DNA of 64,000 nt, taken from positions 18,418-82,417 of IMG/VR virus record IMGVR_UViG_3300036860_000542. One strand, given 5' to 3'. The stretch is from a virus. The notes under the pieces are model-generated. The model was not told where the DNA came from. It saw only the letters and a list, made by a program, of their open reading frames with translations, and ran no database searches. The position numbers and the translations under genes are program-made. Of this stretch, positions 46,329 to 54,579 are shown one piece after another; positions within the stretch are counted from its first letter, which is position 1; each line of letters starts with the position of its first letter.

Positions 46329-46803
46329 AGTCACCGACGTCGTCTTCGTCTGCTTGCTGCTCGCAAGCGTCTGCGCCATCCTCTCCGCGCTGTCCGGTTG
46401 CGGGCCCTCCATGAAGCAGAAGGCGCTACGCAACGGCATGGTGGTCCTGAACGCCTCGCTGGCCGGCGCCGAGGAGTACGACCGCGCCCACCAGATCGAG
46501 CTCATTGGGGAGAGCGAGAGTGGTGAGGAAGCTCGCGAGAAGCTGGCAGCCTACCGCGGTCGGAGAGAGCTGGTCATCACGGTGTTCGTGGCTGCGTATC
46601 GAGCGCTCGCTATGGCGGCGATGGACCCTACCGATCTGAACGTGACAAACGCGCTGAAGATCGTGGAGGGTGCTCTAGAGACCGTGAAGGAGTTCAAGAA
46701 CCACAAGTCCGAGGCGCCGGAGAAGCTAGATCTCCACAACGACAGCGATGACGACGCGGACGAATACTACGAGTACGTGTACGGACGAGGAGCCGCCCGA
46801 TGA
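46312..46803 (+). CDS. exported lipoprotein with acidic tail
   Basis: 163 residues. N-terminal signal VVFVCLLLASVCAILSALSGC with a good LSGC lipobox. Soluble helical domain and an Asp/Tyr-rich tail (DSDDDADEYYEYVY). ATGA overlap with the next gene. Could act at the host outer surface or as an o-spanin-like partner. Confidence 0.62.
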   Translation: MDRRSRVTDVVFVCLLLASVCAILSALSGCGPSMKQKALRNGMVVLNASLAGAEEYDRAHQIELIGESESGEEAREKLAAYRGRRELVITVFVAAYRALAMAAMDPTDLNVTNALKIVEGALETVKEFKNHKSEAPEKLDLHNDSDDDADEYYEYVYGRGAAR

Positions 46804-47078
46804 ACAAACCCCTGCACTACGCGAAGCTCGTGCTTGACGCCTGGCCGCACCTGCGTGCGGTCATCGCCGACATGCGCGGGAAGGATCTTCCACACGACGC
46901 GGCCATCGCCGCTGGCGTCGCTGCCCTCGCGGCGATCATGGATCAACTAGATGATGTTGCGACCGGCAAGAAGTTGGCCGAAGAGGCTGAAGGCAAGATT
47001 CATGACGTCGCCCAAATTTTTCAGAGGACAGACAGCGAGATCGATCGTCTGATCGTCAAGAAGTTCCCGGAGAAGTAA
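46800..47078 (+). CDS. hypothetical helical protein, 92 residues
   Basis: ATGA overlap. PHLRAVIADMRGKDLPHDAAIAAGVAALAAIMDQLDDV resembles a helical virion or regulatory protein; no family. Confidence 0.52.
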   Translation: MNKPLHYAKLVLDAWPHLRAVIADMRGKDLPHDAAIAAGVAALAAIMDQLDDVATGKKLAEEAEGKIHDVAQIFQRTDSEIDRLIVKKFPEK

Positions 47079-47082
47079 GAAA

Positions 47083-47550
47083 ATGCAATCGCGGGCGCGC
47101 TGGCCAAAGACCTGTACGAAGTGCGGTAGTCATGGACCATTCTATAAAGACCGGACGAAGCGAGACGGATTTCATTCGGAGTGTAAGGCTTGTACTCATG
47201 AACTGATATACGCTCGTCCTATCAGCCCAGCTCAAAGGCATAGGAAGAACGAGACCACCAGAGCGTGGCGACGCAAGCACCCAAAGCTGCTAAGAGACTA
47301 CCAACTACGAGTGTTGTACGGCCTAACCTATGCACAGTTCGAACAGCTCTTGAAAAAGCAAAGAGGTCGTTGTGCGATCTGTAGAAGGGCTCTCAATTTC
47401 AAGACCGGGGCTGTGGATCACGATCACAAGACGGGTAAGATTCGTGGGATCTTGTGCATCAAGTGCAATACGGGCCTGGGGATGTTTCAGGATAGTCGTC
47501 GCTTGTGTCTCGCGGCTGTTCGCTATTTGGGGCATAAGCGTGGAAAGTGA
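47083..47550 (+). CDS. endonuclease VII-like HNH protein with zinc finger
   Basis: 155 residues. An N-terminal CTKC...CKAC ribbon, then the endonuclease VII core: C97/C100, DHDH at 112-115, C125/C128 and GLGMFQDS. More AT-rich than its neighbours (for example TATAAAGACCGG, AGTTCGAACAGC), suggesting later acquisition or mobility. A second related gene lies at 29.4 kb. Confidence 0.86.
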   Translation: MQSRARWPKTCTKCGSHGPFYKDRTKRDGFHSECKACTHELIYARPISPAQRHRKNETTRAWRRKHPKLLRDYQLRVLYGLTYAQFEQLLKKQRGRCAICRRALNFKTGAVDHDHKTGKIRGILCIKCNTGLGMFQDSRRLCLAAVRYLGHKRGK

Positions 47551-47719
47551 CTCGTCACCGGACGAGTTGAAGGCTCGTCGTGGCAAGGTGCATGAAGACG
47601 GTCACCGTCTCGAGCTCGTCTACTTGGTCCCCAAGGGGGAGACCGGTGAACCCCGGCGCTACTGGCGTTGCCTTGACTGCCCTCTAGCCAAGATGGACGT
47701 GGATGACATCGCCGCCTAG
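47540..47719 (+). CDS. small CxxC protein, 59 residues
   Basis: GTG 47540 overlaps the nuclease end. ESDSSPDELKARRGKVHEDG then WRCLDCPLAKMDVDDIAA. Unknown; the start is uncertain. Confidence 0.45.
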   Translation: MESDSSPDELKARRGKVHEDGHRLELVYLVPKGETGEPRRYWRCLDCPLAKMDVDDIAA

Positions 47720-47732
47720 TTGCGGACCGCAA
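47720..47732. repeat. TTGCG-N3-CGCAA palindrome 10
   Basis: TTGCGGACCGCAA; it overlaps the -35 region of the J-domain gene promoter. Confidence 0.8.
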
Positions 47733-47757
47733 GCCGAACCTGCTATCCTCTGTACAT
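47720..47757 (+). promoter_or_regulatory. promoter and leaderless start of the J-domain gene
   Basis: TTGCGG and TATCCT (47744-47749) spaced 18 nt; the ATG (47756) lies 6 nt after the -10 within TGTACATG, too close for a ribosome site. Confidence 0.5.
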
Positions 47758-48163
47758 GCCTCGCAGAGCCGAAGATTTCGACGAAGAGGAAGACTTCGAA
47801 GACGACGAATACGACCTGTCCGACGTCGTGGACGAAGCACTCGAACACCCTCGAGTCCGGCGTGTCTTCGATATGTTGACAGAAACTCTCGACCGCGCCG
47901 GCCAGTTGATCGACAAGGTGTCGAGAGGTTCTATCCCCAAGCACGCTCCCCCCGCCCAACCCCAAGCCCAGAAAAAACTCTTGAACCCCTACCTCGTTCT
48001 GGGCTTCAACCCCCATCAACCGTTGACCGAAGACATGATCAAGACCCGTAGGCGTCGCTTGGCCGAGATCTACCATCCCGACAAGCCGGGCGGAGACGTT
48101 GAGGCCATGAAGATGGTGACGGCCGCCGCCGACATGCTGCTGAAGAAGTTGAAGACGGAATGA
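47756..48163 (+). CDS. J-domain (DnaJ-like) protein
   Basis: 135 residues. N-terminal acidic region (DEEEDFEDDEYD), helical middle and a C-terminal J domain with HPD at 107-109 in IYHPDKPGG. No zinc-finger or substrate domain. It would stimulate the ATPase of a host Hsp70 (DnaK). Likely expressed from a leaderless message. Viral J proteins recruit host chaperones for replication or assembly. Confidence 0.85.
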   Translation: MPRRAEDFDEEEDFEDDEYDLSDVVDEALEHPRVRRVFDMLTETLDRAGQLIDKVSRGSIPKHAPPAQPQAQKKLLNPYLVLGFNPHQPLTEDMIKTRRRRLAEIYHPDKPGGDVEAMKMVTAAADMLLKKLKTE

Positions 48164-48172
48164 GTATCCGGG

Positions 48173-48367
48173 CTAGCCGTAGGGACTCTGGTTCCAGGGC
48201 GCGAGGGAAATACCAAGGCGTTTTGCCTTCGCGTAGATGGCGCCCTCGCTTCGACCGAGCTTGAGTCCGATGATCCGTGTCGGGGTGTTCTTCTTGGCGA
48301 GCACACGTAGCATTTTCTCGGACGACTTGGACCACCTCTTCCCCGTATTCCGCATGTACTTAGACAT
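48173..48367 (-). CDS. small HTH-like DNA-binding protein
   Basis: 64 residues from ATG 48367 on the minus strand; GGAGG lies 6 nt upstream. KNTPTRIIGLKLGRSEGAIYAKAKRLG is a helix-turn-helix pattern seen in small phage Myb/SANT-like proteins. It is a lone minus-strand gene between plus-strand genes and faces the divergent promoter of the transglycosylase, making it a plausible regulator. Confidence 0.7.
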   Translation of the reverse strand: MSKYMRNTGKRWSKSSEKMLRVLAKKNTPTRIIGLKLGRSEGAIYAKAKRLGISLAPWNQSPYG

Positions 48368-48433
48368 GATCCACCTCCGTTGCCGGAGTCTAACACGAGA
48401 AGTTGCGCTGGGTTGAGGAAGCCGTTCTTGAAG

Positions 48434-48463
48434 TTGACCCACTGCCATCCAACCCTCTATACT
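48434..48463 (+). promoter_or_regulatory. sigma70-like promoter of the lysis/entry block
   Basis: TTGACC (48434-48439), 18-nt spacer, TATACT (48458-48463). The clearest promoter of the late plus-strand block. Confidence 0.6.
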
Positions 48464-48495
48464 TACTGTGTTCTCCGGTAGAAAGCCCCTCAGGG

Positions 48496-48996
48496 GTGCG
48501 AAACAAGCTCTGGTGGTTCGCAGGTGGCGGTGTCTTGGTCATGCTGTACCTCTGGTACCGGCGTGGCTACAAGGTCGTGCGCTATGTGCCTGGCTCCGCC
48601 TCCCAGATCACCCTCTTCCAGCAGGCAGCCGCCAAGGTGGGTCTACCGACGTCCTGGGCGAGCTCCAACGGCCTCATCCAGCTCCTCAAGCACGAGAGCG
48701 ACGGTTGGGTGGGCCGCCCGAACTACACCTACGGGCCACGGGCCTCGAACAAGAGCCTCTGGGGTACCGTCGTTGCTGAGCTACGCGCCGGCATCCAGTC
48801 CGCGAAGGCATCGGCCTCCGGCCTGGGCCAGTTGCTCTTGACCAACGTCGAGACGTACTACCCATCGGGCCGGCAAGGCGTCGGTGTCCCGATCGAAGAA
48901 GCGGCTGGCATGCTGCGCTACATCAAGAGTCGCTACGGAGACCCCGACCGTGCCTGGGCCTTGCGAGGCGCAAGCGGCGAGTACCACGGGTACTAA
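48496..48996 (+). CDS. membrane-anchored lytic transglycosylase
   Basis: 166 residues from GTG 48496, the first plausible start after the promoter; longer readings begin upstream of it. Helix at 5-21 anchors the protein. SLT core: catalytic E67 in LLKHESDGW, ASGLGQLL (106-113) and YGDPDRAW at the end. It cleaves peptidoglycan. With the M23 peptidase and the spike genes it fits a wall-penetration set. A TTGCG-N3-CGCAA palindrome covers its last codons. Confidence 0.78.
   Translation: MRNKLWWFAGGGVLVMLYLWYRRGYKVVRYVPGSASQITLFQQAAAKVGLPTSWASSNGLIQLLKHESDGWVGRPNYTYGPRASNKSLWGTVVAELRAGIQSAKASASGLGQLLLTNVETYYPSGRQGVGVPIEEAAGMLRYIKSRYGDPDRAWALRGASGEYHGY
48961..48973. repeat. TTGCG-N3-CGCAA palindrome 11
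   Basis: TTGCGAGGCGCAA (15 bp with flanks) near the 3' end of the transglycosylase gene; its sequence is identical to palindrome 12. Confidence 0.8.
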
Positions 48997-49005
48997 GGAG
49001 ACCAG

Positions 49006-49407
49006 ATGGCTACCTCAACTCAGATCTACACGTACACCACCCAACCGGGGGTCACGCAGCTCTTCCGTCGTGCGCTGCCGGATGAGTGGCTCGAGATCAT
49101 CCTGCGTTTGGAAACCGCTGGGCCCGTGGCCATCGGTCACCTAGAGGAGCTAGCACCAGTCCAGTCGGGCCGTGGACGGCTCCTACCGTCCAACGAGGAC
49201 ATAATCGTCAAACTCTCTCCGAGCTCGACCTTGTACATCCTGTCGGCTGGCATCGATCGGGTGAGCATCGAGATCAACGCCATTCCCGGTCTCGAGGATC
49301 TCCTGAAGGCAATCGGTGCCTCCTCCGGTCACGCCAACCAGGGGAGCAGCGAGAAGGTCAACATCGGCGGCTTCGGATTCGAGATGCCGAAGAAGAGGAC
49401 GAGGTAA
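49006..49407 (+). CDS. hypothetical virion-associated protein, 133 residues
   Basis: GGAG upstream of ATG 49006. Strand-rich (TQIYTYTTQPGVTQLF, IIVKLSPSSTLYILSAG) with a Gly/Ser region and a terminal PKKRTR. Located among spike genes; probably structural. Confidence 0.52.
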   Translation: MATSTQIYTYTTQPGVTQLFRRALPDEWLEIILRLETAGPVAIGHLEELAPVQSGRGRLLPSNEDIIVKLSPSSTLYILSAGIDRVSIEINAIPGLEDLLKAIGASSGHANQGSSEKVNIGGFGFEMPKKRTR

Positions 49408-49410
49408 GTC

Positions 49411-50292
49411 ATGTCCACGGATCTCAGCCAGCTCGTAGCTACCGGGGCGCAGTACGTCCGCCTGGAATCTACTCTTGGCGGATTCTTCGGTGGTCAACCG
49501 CTTGGTTGGGCTGATCTGCCGCAGATCGGCGTCTTCTACTTCCGGGCGTACATGAACGCAAGCATTGCGGCATTGACGATCGATCCCGACTCCGATTGGC
49601 CGTGGGTCGGTGTCCGTGGGCCGGCTGGGAACAACCTGCAGCTCACCGGGCCCGCACCGAACACCGGTCTGGCGATCGTCGGCAGCCCAATGTTGTCCCA
49701 GATCGTCTCCGCCGATATCCCTGCGGCGCAGCGGGTGAGTCCATACGCCGCCGCTGGTCCCTACGGCGCCAACATCGCGGCATTGACCACCGCTCCCAGA
49801 GAGATCTTCGGAACTGGCAGCAATTTCCCGATCGACATCAACGACACCGATTTCTACACCTACTGGGACAACTCTCTCGCCAACGATGGTTTCCCTGGCG
49901 GACTCATCCTTCGTTGCACGGTCTGGTTCGCACCTCTTCCGCCGCTGGCCGTCTTCCCGCTCCGTCGCTACAACTGGCAGTCGGACAATACCTTCGCCAT
50001 CACCGGAGGCGGCGCCACCGACATCTGCGGGAAGATCCCCATGTTCGGACGGCACGGCTGCACGGCGTGTTCCTCGGAAGGTACGGCTGGCGACATCATC
50101 ACCGTGAAGGGTGTGAAGTGGAACACCGGCGGTGGTATCCAGAAGCCCACACTCTTCACGGTCACCGTTCCGGCTTCTGGATCGTGGTCGTTCGAGATCA
50201 CCGACAACCTCTACGACGCCATCGAGATCAATGTGACAGCGGCCGGCGGCGCCACCACGATGCGCATCTACGCCGAGGCGTGGGACAGGTGA
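49411..50292 (+). CDS. beta-rich structural protein, 293 residues
   Basis: No enzyme motif. Many Pro/Gly/aromatic-rich strands; the C-terminal 60 residues (TLFTVTVPASGSWSFEITDN, IEINVTAAGGATTMRIYAEAW) look like a jelly-roll or Ig-like sandwich. Candidate vertex, penton or minor capsid protein; receptor-binding protein is the alternative. Confidence 0.5.
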   Translation: MSTDLSQLVATGAQYVRLESTLGGFFGGQPLGWADLPQIGVFYFRAYMNASIAALTIDPDSDWPWVGVRGPAGNNLQLTGPAPNTGLAIVGSPMLSQIVSADIPAAQRVSPYAAAGPYGANIAALTTAPREIFGTGSNFPIDINDTDFYTYWDNSLANDGFPGGLILRCTVWFAPLPPLAVFPLRRYNWQSDNTFAITGGGATDICGKIPMFGRHGCTACSSEGTAGDIITVKGVKWNTGGGIQKPTLFTVTVPASGSWSFEITDNLYDAIEINVTAAGGATTMRIYAEAWDR

Positions 50293-50296
50293 TCGG

Positions 50297-50917
50297 ATGC
50301 CATCCTTCCCCATCTTCAGCCGCCCGATCCTGAACGCCGCCAGCAAGCTCATGGTCTCGAGCGGCTGGGGCGCGGACCGCTCGTACCGTGGCGGCGTTCA
50401 CAACGGCCTCGACGCACCAGCCAAGGTCGGAACGCCGGTCCGTGCCGCTGCTGGCGGCACGGTGGTTGATGTAGCCGACTGGGGCTCCAACGGCGGCAAG
50501 GCGGTCGTCATCGAGCATCTGCCCGGTCTGAAGACCAGGTACCTGCACCTGGACCGACAGCTCGTAAAGAGAGGACAAAGCGTCGGTCGCGACCAACTCA
50601 TCGGCTACTCGGGCGCTACTGGCATCGCGGCGTCCGCCGCGCATCTCCACTTCGACATCCGCGGCACGCAGCCGTGGGTGGACGAGTACACCCGTCGCTT
50701 CGGAAGACCCAACCCATGGCCGGGCGAGATCACGTCTGGCGGCTATGGTATTCCTGGTGAACCCTTCTTCCCAGTGGACATTTGGATGCCTGGTGTCTTG
50801 GCGAACGCCAAGAGCCGGGGCGTGCCGATCGGCACAGCGCTAGGTGTAGGCGGCATCGTGGTCGGTCTGAGTCTGGTGGTGTTCGGGGTCTACTGGCTTC
50901 TTGCGAGGCGCAAGTAG
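50297..50917 (+). CDS. M23 peptidase with C-terminal membrane helix
   Basis: 206 residues. LytM/M23 motifs: H35 and D39 in VHNGLD, H84 in RYLHLD, H116 and H118 in AHLHFD. The membrane helix at 181-203 (GVGGIVVGLSLVVFGVYWLL) ends ARRK. It cuts peptide cross-links in peptidoglycan (zinc enzyme). Having the anchor at the C-terminus mirrors the virion membrane proteins, so it may be packaged and used on entry. Palindrome 12 covers its last codons. Confidence 0.85.
   Translation: MPSFPIFSRPILNAASKLMVSSGWGADRSYRGGVHNGLDAPAKVGTPVRAAAGGTVVDVADWGSNGGKAVVIEHLPGLKTRYLHLDRQLVKRGQSVGRDQLIGYSGATGIAASAAHLHFDIRGTQPWVDEYTRRFGRPNPWPGEITSGGYGIPGEPFFPVDIWMPGVLANAKSRGVPIGTALGVGGIVVGLSLVVFGVYWLLARRK
50901..50913. 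repeat. TTGCG-N3-CGCAA palindrome 12
   Basis: TTGCGAGGCGCAA at the 3' end of the M23 gene, reading LARRK in frame. Confidence 0.8.
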
Positions 50918-50918
50918 A

Positions 50919-52019
50919 ATGGCGACTGAAGTCAACGGTGAGCTCCTAATCAACCTGAAGGAAGCTTTGGGCAGCGCCGCCGCTATTCCAGTCACCGGCA
51001 CGCTCACAGAGATCCCGCTCACGACTGGGATCACGACTACCACGGTTCGGATTCCGACCCAGACCGTCAACACCATCTTGAAGGCCGCCGATCCCAACCG
51101 GGTCGGTTGCACGATCTTCAACAACTCGACCGCCAACATGTACGTGAAGTTCGGGGCAACCGCTTCGATCGGGGCTGGCACGGAGTCGTTCACGAGGCAG
51201 ATCCTCCCCAACGGCTACTATGAGGTCCCCTTCTTCTACACAGGCAGGATCGACGCGATCTGGGATGCCGCCGACGCCACCGGCGAGGCGTTGATCACCG
51301 AGAGGTTCACCGGCTTCTCACCGCTCTCCGTACCCAGTTCCGAGTTCTGGTTCAAGGCGGACCAGGCCGTCACCAACCCGGGCGGCGCCACTCCCTTCTG
51401 GGGAGACAGCTCTGGCAAGAACCGGAACCTGGCGCAAGCCACCGCCGCAGATCAGCCCACGCAAGTGGCGTTCGTCTTCAACAACGTCTACCCTGCGATT
51501 CGGTTCGGCACCGCGCCAACAGACAACTGGCTGGGGTTTGTAACCTCGTTCACCACTCCGAACATCGTGGCGATCTACGCAGTCATCAAGATGGTGACCA
51601 CAAACGATTACCAGATCTTCTTCCACGTCAATGGAAGCGGCCCTGCATCCTACCTGGGAGGAGACGGAGCGGACTTCGCCAGGAACCGGCCCGCACTGTA
51701 CACCATCAATGGAGACGTGGCCGTGTGGGGCTCAGACCTGGTCAATGGGACTTTCTACGTCGTGAAGTGGTCCTATGATTTGTCCGGTGGTGTGACTGAG
51801 AGTTACGCCACACAGGTGAACGACGGGACACCTGTCACCGGCACGTCACCGAACATCGGTCCTGGCAGTTACATAAGCTTGGGACTCAACCCAGCTGTGG
51901 CTGGGAACCAAGATCTTCTATCGGACGTTGGAGAGCTCGTAATGTACAGCGCGATGCCTTCTGCAGCCGACGAGCAGTTGCTGTTCGACTACTTCAACGC
52001 GAAGTACGGGATCTTCTAA
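50919..52019 (+). CDS. spike-like protein 1: shared N-domain plus lectin-like C-domain
   Basis: 366 residues from ATG 50919. Residues 1-125 are shared with the next two genes (MATEVNGELLINL, NGYYEVPFFYTGRIDAIWD). Residues 140-366 look like a concanavalin/LamG-type domain (FWFKADQAV, FWGDSSGKNRNL, PAIRFG). The N-domain probably docks to the virion and the C-domain binds a surface glycan. Confidence 0.6.
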   Translation: MATEVNGELLINLKEALGSAAAIPVTGTLTEIPLTTGITTTTVRIPTQTVNTILKAADPNRVGCTIFNNSTANMYVKFGATASIGAGTESFTRQILPNGYYEVPFFYTGRIDAIWDAADATGEALITERFTGFSPLSVPSSEFWFKADQAVTNPGGATPFWGDSSGKNRNLAQATAADQPTQVAFVFNNVYPAIRFGTAPTDNWLGFVTSFTTPNIVAIYAVIKMVTTNDYQIFFHVNGSGPASYLGGDGADFARNRPALYTINGDVAVWGSDLVNGTFYVVKWSYDLSGGVTESYATQVNDGTPVTGTSPNIGPGSYISLGLNPAVAGNQDLLSDVGELVMYSAMPSAADEQLLFDYFNAKYGIF

Positions 52020-53089
52020 TGGGCACTGAAGTCAACAACGAGCTCCTGATCAACCTGGTCGAAGCCTTCGGCGGCGCGGTCGCTGTGCCTGTCTCTGGGA
52101 CGATCACGATCGTTCCACTCACGACGGGCATCACCACCATCTCGTCCAGACAGCCGGTCTCGACAACCAACGTGACCTTGAAGGTCGCCAACCCGAACCG
52201 GACCGGGTGTGCCATCTACAACAACTCCGTGACCAACCTCTTCGTGAAGTTCGGGGCGACGGCTTCGATCGGTGCAGGCACTGAGTCGTTCACCCGTAGG
52301 ATCGGGCCGAACGAATACTACGAGGTCCCGTTCTTCTACACGGGAAGAATCGACGCGATCTGGGACGGCGCAGACGCCACTGGCGAAGCCGTCATGCTCG
52401 AACGCTTCACCGGAACCCTCACCCCAGACCTGATCGCAGGTCTCGTGGACTGGCATCGGGCAGACGCGGCCAACGTCACCCTGGTGGGCTCGAACGTCGA
52501 TACTTGGCTGGACAGCTCTGGGAACGGTCACACGCTGCAGCAGACAACGGACGCCAACCGACTCGCTTACGTGGCGAGCGGAATCAACGGCATGCCGATG
52601 TTGCAGGGTGACTCCACTGGATGGATGCCGTACTCGGCTGTGTGGTTGAGTCCAACCAACGGGACGACCTTCGGCGTCTTCCGTTACGCTACTGATGCGG
52701 ACTACCAGATCTTCCTGTACGCCTTGAGCCATCCATCGTTGTATCTGGGTGGAAGCGGTGCTGTAGACAAGCCGCTCATCTTCATCGACGCGAACCGAGC
52801 AATCTGGTCTTCAGCCTTAACCAACGGGACGGATTACCTGATCAAGTACGGGTGGGAATTCGGTGCAGCCACGAACATCTACACGCAGGTCGGCGCCGGC
52901 ACTGAGGTGTCGCAGACGATCGGCACGTTTGCGGCTATGAACATGCAGTCCCTGTCACTTGATCCTGGCATAGTCGGGGATCAACAGATGCTCAGCGCCT
53001 GCGCTGAATACTTCACCTACAACCGTCGCCTGAGTCCTTCGGAGGACGCCGCGATCAGGACGTACATCAACGGGCGGTACGCGATCTAA
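52019..53089 (+). CDS. spike-like protein 2: shared N-domain plus lectin-like C-domain
   Basis: 356 residues; TAATG overlap with protein 1. Same N-domain (TEVNNELLINLVEAFGG, YYEVPFFYTGRIDAIWDGADA) and a lectin-like C-domain (VDWHRADAANVTL, TWLDSSGNGHTLQQ). Its C-domain aligns in outline with protein 1 but is divergent in sequence, as expected for diversified receptor binding. Confidence 0.6.
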   Translation: MGTEVNNELLINLVEAFGGAVAVPVSGTITIVPLTTGITTISSRQPVSTTNVTLKVANPNRTGCAIYNNSVTNLFVKFGATASIGAGTESFTRRIGPNEYYEVPFFYTGRIDAIWDGADATGEAVMLERFTGTLTPDLIAGLVDWHRADAANVTLVGSNVDTWLDSSGNGHTLQQTTDANRLAYVASGINGMPMLQGDSTGWMPYSAVWLSPTNGTTFGVFRYATDADYQIFLYALSHPSLYLGGSGAVDKPLIFIDANRAIWSSALTNGTDYLIKYGWEFGAATNIYTQVGAGTEVSQTIGTFAAMNMQSLSLDPGIVGDQQMLSACAEYFTYNRRLSPSEDAAIRTYINGRYAI

Positions 53090-53100
53090 AGGAGAGTAGG

Positions 53101-53493
53101 ATGGCAACCGAAGTAAACAACGAAACACTGGTGAACCTGAAGACGGCGCTGGGCAGCGATACCGCTCTGCCGATCTCAGGGACGGTGACGTCCATCCCGC
53201 AGACCTCCGCAACCGGTACGGTCACCCGGAAGGCGACCAGCGCCGCCAACCAGACCCTCCTAGCGGCAAACGCGAGTCGCAAGGGGGCCACCATCGAGAA
53301 CAACTCCCAGCTCACCAATCTGTTCGTGAAGTTGGGGGCCACCGCCTCGATCACTGCTGGATCGGAGTCGTACACGGTCCGCATCCCGCCGAACGGCTAC
53401 TACGAGGTGCCGTTCAACTACACGGACATCATCGACGGCATCTCGGATGGCGCCGATGCCGCTGGCGAAGCCCTCGTGACGGAGTTGACGTAA
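53101..53493 (+). CDS. spike-like protein 3: N-domain only
   Basis: 130 residues. ATEVNNETLVNLKTALGSD, GATASITAGSESYTVRIPPNGYYEVPFNYTD match the shared N-domain throughout; no C-domain follows. It may cap or adapt the docking site, or be a remnant of a lost spike. Confidence 0.58.
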   Translation: MATEVNNETLVNLKTALGSDTALPISGTVTSIPQTSATGTVTRKATSAANQTLLAANASRKGATIENNSQLTNLFVKLGATASITAGSESYTVRIPPNGYYEVPFNYTDIIDGISDGADAAGEALVTELT

Positions 53494-53494
53494 G

Positions 53495-54355
53495 ATGCCG
53501 CTCTTCTACTCGCCGGGTGTGTTCCGAGGTCCTGGTGGAATCGTCCAACTCGAGGTGTCTACCGACTTCGTCTACATCGGTCCCTACGAGACGCCGACGC
53601 TCACTACCGCGCAACTTGGAGTGTTTCATGCCAGCGACGCCTCGTTCGTTGTTCGTAACACGGGCGGCAACGTCGAGGGTGCGCTACGCGCCACTACGGT
53701 AGTCACCTTCGGCTCGGAGACCGCCCACGATTTGTACATCCGAGCGGGTGGAGCCAACCGCTGGCATGTCCTATCGGCTAGCGGCCACTTGGAGCCGGAC
53801 GCCGACCTTACCTACGACGTCGGCAACACGACCCACGAAGTCCGCAATCTCTACATTGGTGGTACCGGCGGCGCTGGCATCCTCTTCACCAACGCTGGGA
53901 CAAGCCTAACGGAGAACAGCGGCTTCCTGGTCTCCAGTGGCGGTGTCATCGCCAACAATGGTGCCTTGGGCTTCCGAGACGGTGGAGGTGGATTCACGTT
54001 CACGGTGTCGGCAGGTGTCGTGGACGTCAACGCCAATTCCTCCGGCAACCGGATGAAGATAACCGGCCAGATCGCAGCTGGAACTGCGGGCACCACGGCC
54101 GACGTCCTCCTGGCTTCAGGCGCTACCCGAACCGCCGGCTGGATCGTGAGAGTGGACAACAACACGACGCGCAAGTGGGGCATGAAGTTCGATGGTCGTG
54201 TGTTCGAATCGGTACCCAACTCGGCACCTACCGATGGCGACCTGCAAGCCTCCGAGGTCACCTGGTACACAGACGAGGCTGTAAACACTCTCTTGGCTCG
54301 AGTCAAGTACGCGGACGGTACGACGCTCAAGCTGGGCACTGTCGCCCTGGTATAA
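53495..54355 (+). CDS. fibre-like protein with repeated strand pattern
   Basis: 286 residues. Gly/Asn/Thr-rich with HLEPDADLTYDVGNTTHEVRNLYIGG and repeated short strands, as in tail-fibre or knob-shaft proteins. The C-terminal part ends ADGTTLKLGTVALV. Probably a host-contact protein. Confidence 0.58.
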   Translation: MPLFYSPGVFRGPGGIVQLEVSTDFVYIGPYETPTLTTAQLGVFHASDASFVVRNTGGNVEGALRATTVVTFGSETAHDLYIRAGGANRWHVLSASGHLEPDADLTYDVGNTTHEVRNLYIGGTGGAGILFTNAGTSLTENSGFLVSSGGVIANNGALGFRDGGGGFTFTVSAGVVDVNANSSGNRMKITGQIAAGTAGTTADVLLASGATRTAGWIVRVDNNTTRKWGMKFDGRVFESVPNSAPTDGDLQASEVTWYTDEAVNTLLARVKYADGTTLKLGTVALV

Positions 54356-54375
54356 AGGAGAAGGAGAAGGCTATC

Positions 54376-54579
54376 ATGTTCAAGAAGACGAAGAAGGCAG
54401 CTGTCACCCCCGCTGAATCGGCAGATTCTCCTGTTCTTCCTCCGATTCCCCCCACCCCGAAGATGGGGGTCATTCCAGGGAAGAACGGAACCCACCGGTA
54501 CCAGTGTCTTGGGTGTGGTGCTTGGGTTCAGGTCCTTGATGAGTTCTGTTCGCGCTGCACGGCGAAGAAGGATGCCTAA
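54376..54579 (+). CDS. small zinc-ribbon protein, 67 residues
   Basis: AGGAGAAGGAGAAGG lies upstream of ATG 54376. Basic start FKKTKKAAV, Pro linker, then CLGC and CSRC. Its stop overlaps the next gene by 8 nt. Confidence 0.58.
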   Translation: MFKKTKKAAVTPAESADSPVLPPIPPTPKMGVIPGKNGTHRYQCLGCGAWVQVLDEFCSRCTAKKDA

